Assembly: GCF_036860695.1 (NCBI RefSeq)
Contig: NZ_JAYKGJ010000002.1
Coordinates: 1-64,000, forward strand
Length of the DNA: 64,000 bases
Reading direction: 5' to 3'
Source of the DNA: Rosettibacter firmus
GTDB lineage: Bacteria; Bacteroidota; Ignavibacteria; Ignavibacteriales; Melioribacteraceae
Shown here piece after piece: positions 33,149-41,902 of this stretch. The notes beneath the pieces are model-generated. The model was not told the origin of the DNA, searched no databases, and was given only the letters and a program-made list of their open reading frames with translations. Numbering within the stretch: position 1 is the first letter of the stretch; each line of letters starts with the position of its first letter. The position numbers were made by a program, and so were the translations under genes.

Positions 33149-34003
33149 TTATCCGAGATATGCTCTTAAGTTTTTACTTCTGGATGTATGTCTTAATCTT
33201 CTTATTGCTTTTTCTTTTATTTGACGAACTCTTTCTCGTGTAAGATTAAATTTTTCTCCAATTTCTTCGAGTGTTAGTGAATGTTCACCATTTAATCCAA
33301 AGTATAATTTAATTACTTCTGCTTCTCGATCTGTTAAAGTTGAAAGAGCTCTTTCAATTTCTTTTTTTAATGATTCATTCATTAGCTGATAATCTGGGGA
33401 AGGAACTTCTTCGTTTGATAGAACATCAAGAAGACGATTATCTTCGCCCTGTACAAAAGGAGCATCCATTGAAACATGTCGACCAGAAACTCTTAATGCA
33501 TCTGTAACTTCACTTATATCCATATCCAGTTCTTGTGCTAATTCTTGAGGACTTGGTTCTCGTTCGAATTCCTGTTCAAGGTTACTATAGGCTTTACCAA
33601 TTTTGTTTAATGCACCTACTCTATTTAATGGAAGGCGTACAATTCTTGATTGTTCAGCCAAGGCTTGAAGTATTGATTGTCTGATCCACCAGACAGCATA
33701 TGAAATAAATTTAAAGCCACGAGTTTCATCAAATCTTTTAGCTGCTTTAATTAAACCAAGGTTACCTTCGTTAATTAAATCTCCAAGAGATAATCCTTGA
33801 TTTTGATATTGTTTAGCAACAGAAACAACAAATCGTAGATTGGCTTTAACGAGTTTTTCGAGAGCTTTTTCGTCTCCCTTTTTTATTCTTATAGCAAGTT
33901 CGATTTCGTCATCTGGGGTTAAGAGATCAACTTTTCCGATTTCTTGAAGATATTTGTCTAATGAAAGACTTTCTCGGTTGGTAAATTGTTTTGTTATCTT
34001 CAC
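33149..34003 (-). CDS. rpoD: Primary RNA polymerase sigma factor (RpoD/SigA)
   Basis: A 284-residue sigma70 protein. Region 1.2 ([21 protein letters not shown]), region 2 ([47 protein letters not shown]) and region 4 ([29 protein letters not shown]) are intact. Region 1.1 and the long non-conserved region are absent, as in Bacteroidota housekeeping sigma factors. Unusually, it is packed 10 bases behind two BMC vertex genes and a toxin pair, so it may share their transcript. Confidence 0.95.
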   Translation of the reverse strand: MKITKQFTNRESLSLDKYLQEIGKVDLLTPDDEIELAIRIKKGDEKALEKLVKANLRFVVSVAKQYQNQGLSLGDLINEGNLGLIKAAKRFDETRGFKFISYAVWWIRQSILQALAEQSRIVRLPLNRVGALNKIGKAYSNLEQEFEREPSPQELAQELDMDISEVTDALRVSGRHVSMDAPFVQGEDNRLLDVLSNEEVPSPDYQLMNESLKKEIERALSTLTDREAEVIKLYFGLNGEHSLTLEEIGEKFNLTRERVRQIKEKAIRRLRHTSRSKNLRAYLG

Positions 34004-34013
34004 GGTTAATCTC

Positions 34014-34286
34014 CTATTTTTTTTCTACATATATTGAATCGACAATACCTACAATTGATGCATCCACAGGAGCCATATCGACATCGAGTGGTATTACTGC
34101 TTCACTTGCAGTAACATAATAAATAATTTCTCCTGGTCCTGCACCAATTGTATCTAAAGCTATTATTGGTGAAGAAACTTTTTGAAACTGACTATTAATT
34201 GGTTGAACTAATTGTATTTTATAATTATTTACTGCTTCATATTTTCGTGTAGCCCAGATAGTACCAATTATTTTTCCAAGATACAT
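34014..34286 (-). CDS. BMC vertex protein, EutN/CcmL family (copy 2)
   Basis: A 90-residue protein. [23 protein letters not shown], the central [20 protein letters not shown] and the end [11 protein letters not shown] follow the EutN/CcmL pattern, with the conserved GAG-GE turn. These proteins form pentamers that cap the corners of bacterial microcompartments. It is the second of two adjacent paralogues, six bases apart. No hexameric shell protein or cargo enzyme is in the window. Confidence 0.9.
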   Translation of the reverse strand: MYLGKIIGTIWATRKYEAVNNYKIQLVQPINSQFQKVSSPIIALDTIGAGPGEIIYYVTASEAVIPLDVDMAPVDASIVGIVDSIYVEKK

Positions 34287-34292
34287 AATATT

Positions 34293-34568
34293 TTACTCTT
34301 TAATGGCTACATCTAATTTATCAACAATTGCCATAATAACGGCATCAACAGGTTTATTATGTGTAAATGTAGTTTGACGTGCTGAACTTCCCTGAGCTAC
34401 AAGAACTATTTCTCCGACTCCCGCCCCAACAGAGTCGACAGCTATCACTGTTGAATCTTTTGGTGTATAATCTAAATTTAATTGGCGTACTATTAAAAAT
34501 TTTGCACCTACCAGATTTTCATCTTTTCGAGTAGACCAGACTGTTCCTATTACTTTCCCGAGTATCAA
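34293..34568 (-). CDS. BMC vertex protein, EutN/CcmL family (copy 1)
   Basis: A 91-residue protein of the same fold as its downstream neighbour: MILGKVIGTVWSTRKDENLVG at the start, AVDSVGAGVGEIVLVAQGSSARQ in the middle and DAVIMAIVDKLDV at the end. It is clearly diverged from copy 2, so this is not a recent duplication. Two distinct vertex proteins are common in real microcompartment loci. It starts two bases after the PIN toxin stop. Confidence 0.9.
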   Translation of the reverse strand: MILGKVIGTVWSTRKDENLVGAKFLIVRQLNLDYTPKDSTVIAVDSVGAGVGEIVLVAQGSSARQTTFTHNKPVDAVIMAIVDKLDVAIKE

Positions 34569-34570
34569 TT

Positions 34571-34966
34571 TTACTCTCTCAACTTTGTTGGTTGGATAAT
34601 TTTGATATTAGTTTTTTCATAACGATTAATATTATTTGTAAATATTATAAGATTATTAAATTCTGCCACTGAACATATAAGTGCATCACGAACGGTTGCA
34701 ACTTTATTAAAAAATTTTGAAATGTTCAAACTGTATCTAGAATTTAATCCCAGAACTTTAAGTGCCTTTAATAAATTGTCGATAGATTCTTTTTCGTCTG
34801 CATTATGAGCTGCAAAGTATAACTCAGCAGCATTTATAACAGTTGTAAAGCAAATTCCATTCATCATTGCAATTTCAAGGTCGGAATTTGTTTTTTTATT
34901 TTCATGATATAAATGCTCAATTAATATATCGGTATCAATTAAAAAATGTATTATATCGTTCTTCAA
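34571..34966 (-). CDS. PIN-domain ribonuclease, VapC-like toxin
   Basis: A 131-residue PIN-domain protein. The acidic active-site residues are visible as Asp11/Asp13 (LIDTDIL), Glu48 (NAAELY) and Asp94 (VRDALI), with the later TNN (110-112) where many VapC toxins have TND or TNN. Such proteins cut tRNA or other RNA. Its ATG overlaps the stop of the upstream gene by four bases, the usual antitoxin-toxin coupling. The cognate target is unknown. Confidence 0.82.
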   Translation of the reverse strand: MKNDIIHFLIDTDILIEHLYHENKKTNSDLEIAMMNGICFTTVINAAELYFAAHNADEKESIDNLLKALKVLGLNSRYSLNISKFFNKVATVRDALICSVAEFNNLIIFTNNINRYEKTNIKIIQPTKLRE

Positions 34967-35256
34967 TATTGAATTCTTTCTCTAATATTTGAATTAATTA
35001 AACTTCCCTTAGCTTTTAAAAAATTCAGAGTTACGTCTTCAGGAATTTTTTGTAAAGATTTTACTTTATTAAAAATGTTTATGTCTATTTCTAAATTATT
35101 TATTGCAGAATATATATTTCCATAAATATCTATCCTAATTTCGTTAATTCCACTTTTGAATATTTTCTCTAATTCTTCTGAAGGTATATTTATTGTATAA
35201 TCATTATTAATAGTTGTAATAAACGAGAATAATTTAGTATAACTTTCTTCATTCAT
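34963..35256 (-). CDS. Putative antitoxin partner of the PIN toxin
   Basis: A 97-residue protein starting [10 protein letters not shown]. Residues about 21-46 ([17 protein letters not shown], then NEIRIDIYG) resemble the beta-alpha-beta core of AbrB/MazE-type DNA-binding antitoxins, but the match is weak. The ATG at 35256 lies inside the end of deoB (overlap of 8 bases, ATGAATGA) and has AAGGAG nine bases upstream. A longer reading from 35274 would begin at the ATG that holds that site. Function as antitoxin rests mainly on the overlap with the toxin. Confidence 0.6.
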   Translation of the reverse strand: MNEESYTKLFSFITTINNDYTINIPSEELEKIFKSGINEIRIDIYGNIYSAINNLEIDINIFNKVKSLQKIPEDVTLNFLKAKGSLINSNIRERIQY

Positions 35257-36412
35257 ATAAAAAACTCCTTCCATTAAGACTATTATTCACTTTAAAAAAA
35301 TTAGCTACAGTTTGAGCAACATCTGCAAAAGTTTTTCTTATCCCTAAATTTTTCCCTTTTATATTTTTTCTATAAAACAACAATGGTACATATTCTCGAC
35401 TATGATCTGTGCTTGGGGTTGTTGGGTCGTTACCATGATCTGCTGTTATTATCAGAGCATCGGAGTTATCAATGTTATTTAATATTCCGGGTAATTTATC
35501 ATCAAATTCTTTAAGTGCTTTAGCAAAACCAATTGGATCGTTACGATGACCATAATAAACATCAAAATCTACAAGATTAACAAAGATGAATGAATTTTTA
35601 TAATGTTTGATTGTATCAATAATTTTTTCAACCCCTTCAAGATTTGTTTTTGTTTTAATCTGTATTTTTATTCCCTGATAATTAAACAAATCATTAATTT
35701 TCCCGATTGCAATTGTATCTATACCTTCGTTTGATAAGTAATCTAAAATTGTATAGTCAAAAGGATTTAGTGAAAAATCTTTTCGATTGGTAGTTCGTAT
35801 ATAATTATTTGATGAACCGATAAATGGTCTTGCTATTACTCTTGCAACTGCGTGGTCATCAATTAAAATTTTATTGCGTGCAATTTCACATATTTCATAC
35901 AATCTTTGAAGTGGTATAATTTCTTCGTGTGCAGCAATTTGAAAAACAGAATCGGCTGATGTATAAACAATTGGATATTTAGTTCTTATATGCTCATCTC
36001 CCAATTTCATAATTATTTCCGTTCCCGAAGCAGGAATATTTCCAAGAATTCCATCAACTTTAGTTTCTTTAATAAATTTTTCAATAATTTCTTGTGGAAA
36101 ACCATCGGGATAGAGAGGGAAAGCTTTTTCAATTTTTAAACCACCAAGTTCCCAGTGTCCTGTAGTTGAATCTTTTCCAACAGAAGCTTCTGCCATTTTA
36201 CCATAAGATGCTAATGGATTAGTTTGTGGTTTTATACCTTTAATTGGATGAATATTTCCTAAACCAAGTTTTTCAAGATTTGGTAGATAAAGTCCACCAA
36301 CAAATTCAGCCATATTTGCAAGTGTATTACTGCCTTCGTCGTTGTAAGCTGAAGCATCGGGTAATTCACCGATGCCAAGACCATCGAGTACGATTACTAT
36401 AAAATTATTCAC
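35249..36412 (-). CDS. deoB: Phosphopentomutase
   Basis: A 387-residue enzyme of the alkaline-phosphatase superfamily that interconverts (deoxy)ribose 1-phosphate and 5-phosphate. Metal and catalytic motifs are visible as [13 protein letters not shown] (N-terminus), [10 protein letters not shown] (nucleophile Thr region) and [19 protein letters not shown] (C-terminus). Length matches the family. Its stop overlaps the antitoxin start. Products would feed deoxyribose-5-phosphate aldolase, which is not in the window. Confidence 0.95.
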   Translation of the reverse strand: MNNFIVIVLDGLGIGELPDASAYNDEGSNTLANMAEFVGGLYLPNLEKLGLGNIHPIKGIKPQTNPLASYGKMAEASVGKDSTTGHWELGGLKIEKAFPLYPDGFPQEIIEKFIKETKVDGILGNIPASGTEIIMKLGDEHIRTKYPIVYTSADSVFQIAAHEEIIPLQRLYEICEIARNKILIDDHAVARVIARPFIGSSNNYIRTTNRKDFSLNPFDYTILDYLSNEGIDTIAIGKINDLFNYQGIKIQIKTKTNLEGVEKIIDTIKHYKNSFIFVNLVDFDVYYGHRNDPIGFAKALKEFDDKLPGILNNIDNSDALIITADHGNDPTTPSTDHSREYVPLLFYRKNIKGKNLGIRKTFADVAQTVANFFKVNNSLNGRSFLYE

Positions 36413-36421
36413 GAGTTCTCA

Positions 36422-38284
36422 TTATAAACTTTTGACAGTGTTACCACCTTTTTCGAGTGCTTTTTTTAAAGCTAACTCTGCATTATTTAATATTTCATTA
36501 ACATCTGTTTTATTAAGAGTAGAAGCAATGCCAATTGAAACAGTAAAAGTAGTTTGCCTTGCAACAACAGCAATGGGTTTGCGTGCAATTTTTACTCTTA
36601 ACTTTTCTGCCCACAAAAAAGCATCTTTTGGGGTAGTATTAAAAAAGTAAACAGCAAAAACTCTTTCATCGATTCTTCCCCATAAATGCATTGGTGTTAA
36701 TTCATCTTTAATCATTTGAGAAATTGCTTTTAATACTTTAGGGAAAGGATTACCATCAAAAAGTGATTCCTGTTCTAAGAAATCATCAATTTTTATAAGA
36801 GCAACTGCTCCTGGTAGATCTAATTCTTTGCTTCTAACAAGATCGATTGTAAGTCTTTCAATAAAAGATTTATAGTTTAATGCCTTTGTTTCTATATCGT
36901 ATGTTAAAAGATTTTTTAAGATATTTATTGTAGAGAATGAATGCAAAATAAAAGCTATAAATTTTGTAGCATTTTTTACAAAGGTAATTTCATTATTTGT
37001 ATAGATATTTTTTTTAAGACTTTCGAAGCAGAGAACACCATAATTTTGTTCGTCATATACAAGTGGTATTGCAAGGAAAGAACCATCAAAACTTACGTCT
37101 TCGTTTTTAGAGAAGCGTGGAATTTCTATACTCGATGTATCATCAATCTTAACAGGTGTAAAACTTAATATTGCTCTTCCAACCAGAGTTCCATTAAGAT
37201 CTATTTCTAAATTTTCGCCAACATATTTTAATGATGTTTTATTTACAATGCGTGTGGTTTTAAATTTTTGTTCGGATGGGAAATAGGAAACAAAAGTAAA
37301 AACATCCCAGTCAAGTAAATCTTTGACTGCTATGATTATAGTAGAATAAATATCTGTTTCTGTTTCAATTTTTTTGTCGTAACTTAAGATATTTAATAGA
37401 GCTTTTAATCTTTGCTCGGCTTGTGTTTCAGAAAATTTTTCTTCAAAGAGGCTTATGATAATTGAAATTATTCTAACTACTTTTCCTAAAGAAAAAATTT
37501 GTTCAATTCCAAAAGCATCGTTAACTTTTGAATCGAGCACTAAAATACCAGTAAGATTTTTACCATAAAATAGTGGAACTCCAACAAAGCTTTTTACTCC
37601 TTGAGGCGAATTGTAATAACGAATTACATCTACTTCTGCATTGGGAGAAATATCTGTTAATATTTCAGGTTCTTCTTTCTGAACGATTTTTCCAAGAATA
37701 TCATCTTCGAGATCAAATTTTTGTTTTGTAATTTGAGTTGAACTTGATACAAATCTTTCGAGTGTTAATTTCTGCTTATTTTTATTATACCAGAAAAAAG
37801 CTACAGTATGAGCCATAAAAGCATCTTTAACAACGCTTAATATCTTTTCGAGTAAAAATCCAAATTGTTCATCCTGACTTATATCTTTAGGTAATTCTTC
37901 TCGAGCAATTTTATCGAAGTTTTCTTTAAAGTCTGGTGGTTTAAAAAAATTTCTATTTGGTTTATTAACTGTGGTTGTAAAATTCTCTGCAGTAATAACT
38001 TCAATATTTTTAACTGGTGAGATTATTTCAAATCCTTCTGATTCATCTGTAGAATAAGAAGGACTTTGTTCGTGTAATACATCACTGGTTTCGTTACTTT
38101 TATCATATTCTTTTGTATCCGATTTGGAATCTCGCAAGAATATTATGAAGCCAACATAAATTAAAAGAATTACACCAGATATTATTCTAAGAAGAGAATC
38201 ATCAGTAATAAAAGGTATAATTATTAAGATGGGAATGAAAATAAAAATTAGTATTCGCTTTTTATATTTTTCCGATAATCCCAT
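36422..38284 (-). CDS. Membrane protein with two GAF domains and a degenerate GGDEF domain
   Basis: A 620-residue protein. Two transmembrane segments lie at about 10-26 and 31-50, then a charged linker. Two GAF-like domains follow (about 135-275, with GVPLFYGKNLTGILVLDS, and about 305-450, with AIPLVYDEQNYGVLCFES). The C-terminal domain (about 463-620) has the diguanylate cyclase fold, but the GGDEF site reads GRIDER (536-541), so catalysis is unlikely. It may sense a ligand and act through protein contacts or c-di-GMP/GTP binding. Its end lies nine bases from the deoB start. Confidence 0.75.
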   Translation of the reverse strand: MGLSEKYKKRILIFIFIPILIIIPFITDDSLLRIISGVILLIYVGFIIFLRDSKSDTKEYDKSNETSDVLHEQSPSYSTDESEGFEIISPVKNIEVITAENFTTTVNKPNRNFFKPPDFKENFDKIAREELPKDISQDEQFGFLLEKILSVVKDAFMAHTVAFFWYNKNKQKLTLERFVSSSTQITKQKFDLEDDILGKIVQKEEPEILTDISPNAEVDVIRYYNSPQGVKSFVGVPLFYGKNLTGILVLDSKVNDAFGIEQIFSLGKVVRIISIIISLFEEKFSETQAEQRLKALLNILSYDKKIETETDIYSTIIIAVKDLLDWDVFTFVSYFPSEQKFKTTRIVNKTSLKYVGENLEIDLNGTLVGRAILSFTPVKIDDTSSIEIPRFSKNEDVSFDGSFLAIPLVYDEQNYGVLCFESLKKNIYTNNEITFVKNATKFIAFILHSFSTINILKNLLTYDIETKALNYKSFIERLTIDLVRSKELDLPGAVALIKIDDFLEQESLFDGNPFPKVLKAISQMIKDELTPMHLWGRIDERVFAVYFFNTTPKDAFLWAEKLRVKIARKPIAVVARQTTFTVSIGIASTLNKTDVNEILNNAELALKKALEKGGNTVKSL

Positions 38285-38352
38285 CTCTTACCAAGAATAT
38301 GAAATAATTAATACAAAGTTTAATTCAATAATAAGAAAGTTTTGTGAATTTT

Positions 38353-38937
38353 TCATGAAAGCATTGTATTTATAAGCAATTTTACTACTTCTTTTTTACC
38401 AATATTTTTTAACGATGAATATAAAAACGCATTTGTTCCTAAAATAAGTTCTGGGAAATATTTATTTATTGTATTTTTTAATTGAGATATTTCTGATTGT
38501 GTTAACTTATCGATTTTATTAAAAATTACGTAGTAAGGAATATTTTTACTTCTTAAATATTCATTTAGAATAAAATCAAGTTTTAAAGGTTCATATCGAC
38601 TATCAATCAAATGGAATGCAAGCATAATATTTTTATTAGTATCGATGTAAGTTTCTATTAATTTTTGCCATTCTTTTCTTTCTTGAAAAGATACTTTTGC
38701 ATAACCAAATCCAGGTAAATCAACAATATAGAATTTGTTTTCAACGAGATAATAATTTATTGATCTTGTTTTACCTGGAGTAGAACTGGTTTTTGCAATT
38801 TTCAATGGTGAAAAAATTGAATTAATAAATGAAGATTTCCCCACATTTGATCTTCCACATAAGATTACTGTTGGCAATTCTTGTTTAGGAAGATCTTCAA
38901 GTTTGTAGACAGATTTAATGAATTCTATTTTTTTCAT
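38353..38937 (-). CDS. engB: Ribosome biogenesis GTPase YsxC/YihA (EngB)
   Basis: A 194-residue GTPase of the TRAFAC class. The P-loop GRSNVGKSS (28-36), switch region SSTPGKTRSINYY, G3 DLPGFGYAKV and G4 FNKIDKL are in order. EngB is needed for 50S assembly. Length is standard. It is the first gene of the leftward cluster and is divergent from the GH3 gene across a 309-base spacer. Confidence 0.95.
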   Translation of the reverse strand: MKKIEFIKSVYKLEDLPKQELPTVILCGRSNVGKSSFINSIFSPLKIAKTSSTPGKTRSINYYLVENKFYIVDLPGFGYAKVSFQERKEWQKLIETYIDTNKNIMLAFHLIDSRYEPLKLDFILNEYLRSKNIPYYVIFNKIDKLTQSEISQLKNTINKYFPELILGTNAFLYSSLKNIGKKEVVKLLINTMLS

Positions 38938-39070
38938 AGAAATAAATTTTCTTATTCATATAAAATTAATGTAATTTACGTTATATTTGAAAGAATTCAA
39001 CAAATTGAGCTCTCTTTTTACTTACAGAAAATTTCCGCAATTCTTTTTTATCTAAATTGATTAATAATTA

Positions 39071-39099
39071 TTGACTAAAAAAATTATTTCTTGTATTAT
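39071..39099 (+). promoter_or_regulatory. Sigma70-type promoter of the GH3 gene
   Basis: TTGACT (39071-39076) and TATTAT (39094-39099) are separated by 17 bases, a near-consensus promoter. It lies about 148 bases before the GH3 ATG, in the spacer divergent from engB, and its -10 box runs into the direct repeats at 39099-39129. The rest of the spacer (38938-39246) shows no gene. Assignment is by sequence match only. Confidence 0.5.
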
Positions 39100-39129
39100 T
39101 GAAACGGTATAATTAATTTTGAAATGGTA
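39099..39129 (+). repeat. 20-bp-spaced direct repeats overlapping the GH3 promoter
   Basis: TTGAAACGGTA (39099-39109) and TTGAAATGGTA (39119-39129) differ at one base and are exactly 20 bases apart, two helical turns. The following bases (TAATTAATT and ATAATAATT) are also similar. They lie at the expected transcription start, where a bound regulator would block or modulate initiation. Candidate operator for a xylan-responsive regulator. Confidence 0.45.
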
Positions 39130-39246
39130 ATAATAATTAATCGATTTCGACAGAATCTATCAAAAAGAATATTGTTCTATAATTACATTTTATAAAGCCA
39201 TCAATTTAATATAGCATATTAATTCAACTTAGTAAGGGTATATAAG

Positions 39247-41556
39247 ATGGAACAACTATCAAGTAATGAACAAATTGATTCAGCAATAATGGTAGAATAT
39301 AAAAATCCAAAGTTATCACCTGAACAACGAGCTAAAGATTTAATTAAGAGAATGACATTAGAAGAAAAAATTGCCCAGATGTTATGTATATGGGAAGATA
39401 AAAAAACTATTTTATTTGATGAGAATGGGAATTTGAATTATGAAAAAATGCGTGAACATCTAAAAAATGGAATTGGTCAGATTGCAAGACTTAGTGATTC
39501 GAATGGAGGATTGACTCCTGTTGAGATGATTGAGATGGCAAATAAAATTCAAAAATTTTTTATAGAAGAAACTCGTCTTGGTATTCCTGTAATTTTTCAC
39601 GAAGAATGTTTACATGGACTTGCAGCAAAAGATGCAACAAGTTATCCAGTCCCAATTGGATTAGCTTCAACATTTAATGTAGAGTTAGTTGAAAAAATTT
39701 TTTCTGCTATTGCAGAGGATGCAAGAACACGTGGTGTTCATCAAGCACTTACACCAGTTGTCGATGTAGCAAGAGATCCAAGATGGGGACGTGTCGAAGA
39801 AACATTTGGCGAAGATCCTTATCTTACTGCTCAAATGGGTATTGCTGCTGTTAAAGGGTTACAGGGAAATGGAGAACTCAATAATGGAAATAAAGTTATT
39901 GCCACATTAAAACACTTTGCTGCTCATGGTCAACCAGAATCAGGAACAAATTGTGCCCCTGCAAATTTTTCTGAGAGATTGTTAAGAGATGTTTTCTTGT
40001 TCCCATTCAAAGAAGTAATTGAAAAAGCCAATGCTATTAGTGTAATGGCTTCTTATAACGAAATTGATGGAGTCCCTTCACATGCTAATAAATGGCTTTT
40101 GAGAAAAGTTCTTAGAGATGAATGGAATTTTAAAGGTTATGTAGTTTCTGATTATTATGCCATAACTGAATTAAATTATAGAGATGTTACAGTTAGTCAT
40201 GCTGTAGCTAAGGATAAATTAGAAGCAGCAAAATTAGCAATCGAAGCTGGAGTTAACATTGAATTCCCTAATCCTGATTGTTATTTATACATTTCTGACC
40301 TTATAAAAAGTGGATTAATTAAAGAATCTGATATTGATGAACTAATTGAACCAATGCTTAGATACAAATTTCAATTAGGACTATTCGATAATCCATACAT
40401 AAATACAACAAATGAACAAATAGAAGAGAAATTAATTAGTGATAGAGAATTAGCACTACAGGCTGCAAGAGAAACAATAATTCTACTAAAAAATGAAAAT
40501 AATATTTTACCATTAAAAAATTTCAAAAGAATTGCAGTAATAGGACCAAATGCAGACAGAGTTCTACTTGGAGGATATCATGGTACTCCAAGATTTTATA
40601 CATCGGTTTATCAAGGAATAAAAGAAAAAGCAGGAAATGATATTGAAGTATTTTATAGCGAAGGATGTAAGATTACAGTTGGTGGTTCATGGAATGAAGA
40701 TGAAGTAATACTTCCTGATCCTGAAGAAAATAAATTATTAATAAAAGAAGCTGTTGAAGTAGCAAAAAAATCTGAAGTAATAATTCTTGCATTGGGAGGA
40801 AATGAACAAACTTCTCGAGAAGCCTGGAATAAAAATCACCTTGGAGATAGGCCAAATATAGATTTAATTGGTCAACAAAATCTATTAACAGAAGAATTAC
40901 TCAAATTAGGTAAACCCATTGTTGTACTTTTATTTAATGGTAGACCAAATTCAATTAATTTTATAAAAGAAAATGTTCCAGCAATTCTTGAATGCTGGTA
41001 CTTAGGACAGGAAACAGGAAAAGCTGTTGCAGATGTTTTATTTGGATATTACAACCCGAGCGGGAAATTACCAATTTCAATTCCAAGATCAGCAGGTCAC
41101 ATTCCTTGTTATTATAACTATAAGCCATCTGCAAGAAGAGGTTATTTGTTTGATGATGTCACTCCACTTTTCCCTTTCGGTTTTGGGCTGAGTTATACTA
41201 ATTTTATATTCAGTGATCTAAAACTATCAAAAGATAAAATTAAATTAGGTGAATCGACACAAATTTCTGTAACTGTAAAAAATAATGGTAACTTAGCTGG
41301 CGAAGAAGTAGTGCAGCTATATATAAGAGATTTGTATAGTTCAGTTACAAGACCAGTAAAAGAATTAAAAGGGTTTAAGAAAATTGCTCTTCAACCACAA
41401 GAAACAAAAACAGTAATATTTGAATTAAGCACAGATATGTTAGCATTTACAAATATAGACATGCAGTATTGTACTGAACCTGGAGATTTTGAAATTATGG
41501 TTGGAAATTCATCGAGAGATGAAGATTTATTAAAAATAATATTAACCGTAGAATAA
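39247..41556 (+). CDS. Glycoside hydrolase family 3, probable beta-xylosidase/beta-glucosidase
   Basis: A 769-residue enzyme. The GH3 (beta/alpha)8 domain (about 25-390) has the nucleophile Asp302 in YVVSDYYAI, KHFAAHGQPE and MASYNEIDGVPSHANKWLL, then the (alpha/beta)6 domain (LKNENNILPLKNFKRIAVIGPNAD) and a C-terminal fibronectin-III-like domain (GNLAGEEVVQLYIRD). No signal peptide is visible, so it probably acts in the cytoplasm on imported oligosaccharides. The sequence style and the xylanase neighbours favour beta-xylosidase, but the substrate is not proven. An alternative start lies at Met15. Confidence 0.9.
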   Translation: MEQLSSNEQIDSAIMVEYKNPKLSPEQRAKDLIKRMTLEEKIAQMLCIWEDKKTILFDENGNLNYEKMREHLKNGIGQIARLSDSNGGLTPVEMIEMANKIQKFFIEETRLGIPVIFHEECLHGLAAKDATSYPVPIGLASTFNVELVEKIFSAIAEDARTRGVHQALTPVVDVARDPRWGRVEETFGEDPYLTAQMGIAAVKGLQGNGELNNGNKVIATLKHFAAHGQPESGTNCAPANFSERLLRDVFLFPFKEVIEKANAISVMASYNEIDGVPSHANKWLLRKVLRDEWNFKGYVVSDYYAITELNYRDVTVSHAVAKDKLEAAKLAIEAGVNIEFPNPDCYLYISDLIKSGLIKESDIDELIEPMLRYKFQLGLFDNPYINTTNEQIEEKLISDRELALQAARETIILLKNENNILPLKNFKRIAVIGPNADRVLLGGYHGTPRFYTSVYQGIKEKAGNDIEVFYSEGCKITVGGSWNEDEVILPDPEENKLLIKEAVEVAKKSEVIILALGGNEQTSREAWNKNHLGDRPNIDLIGQQNLLTEELLKLGKPIVVLLFNGRPNSINFIKENVPAILECWYLGQETGKAVADVLFGYYNPSGKLPISIPRSAGHIPCYYNYKPSARRGYLFDDVTPLFPFGFGLSYTNFIFSDLKLSKDKIKLGESTQISVTVKNNGNLAGEEVVQLYIRDLYSSVTRPVKELKGFKKIALQPQETKTVIFELSTDMLAFTNIDMQYCTEPGDFEIMVGNSSRDEDLLKIILTVE

Positions 41557-41582
41557 TGTAGAAAATATTATATAAATAAACC

Positions 41583-41885
41583 TTGTTCAAATTTGTGAAT
41601 GAGGTTATAAAACTATATATGAAAAAATATAATGAAAAGAAAAAGCACTTGGATATAAATTATAAAATAAGTGCTAACAAATATCTTTTATATAATAGCT
41701 GGTGTTTAATTAACTCTTTCAATCCAAGAATAATAAATTTATTCGATAAAATTAATAGTCCCAAAACCGATTTTGAATCCTATAAGTTAATTTTAATTGT
41801 GCTCAAACTTCATGAATATTTCTTTCATATTAAACTTTTGGGTTTAAATGAGAACCATTCCTATACAAATCAAGTAAAGAAATAA
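41583..41885 (+). CDS. Small unrecognised reading frame between GH3 and TonB receptor
   Basis: An open frame of 100 codons starting TTG; an ATG at 41620 would give 88 residues. The protein is rich in Lys, Asn, Leu and Ile (LLYNSWCLINSFNPRIINLF, later LHEYFFHIKLLGLN) and matches no family I recognise. Codon use is AT-rich like its neighbours. No good ribosome-binding site precedes either start. It fills the only long gap (41557-41902) in the locus. It may be a real small gene or chance. Confidence 0.3.
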   Translation: MFKFVNEVIKLYMKKYNEKKKHLDINYKISANKYLLYNSWCLINSFNPRIINLFDKINSPKTDFESYKLILIVLKLHEYFFHIKLLGLNENHSYTNQVKK

Positions 41886-41902
41886 AATAAAAGGGAGGCA
41901 CC

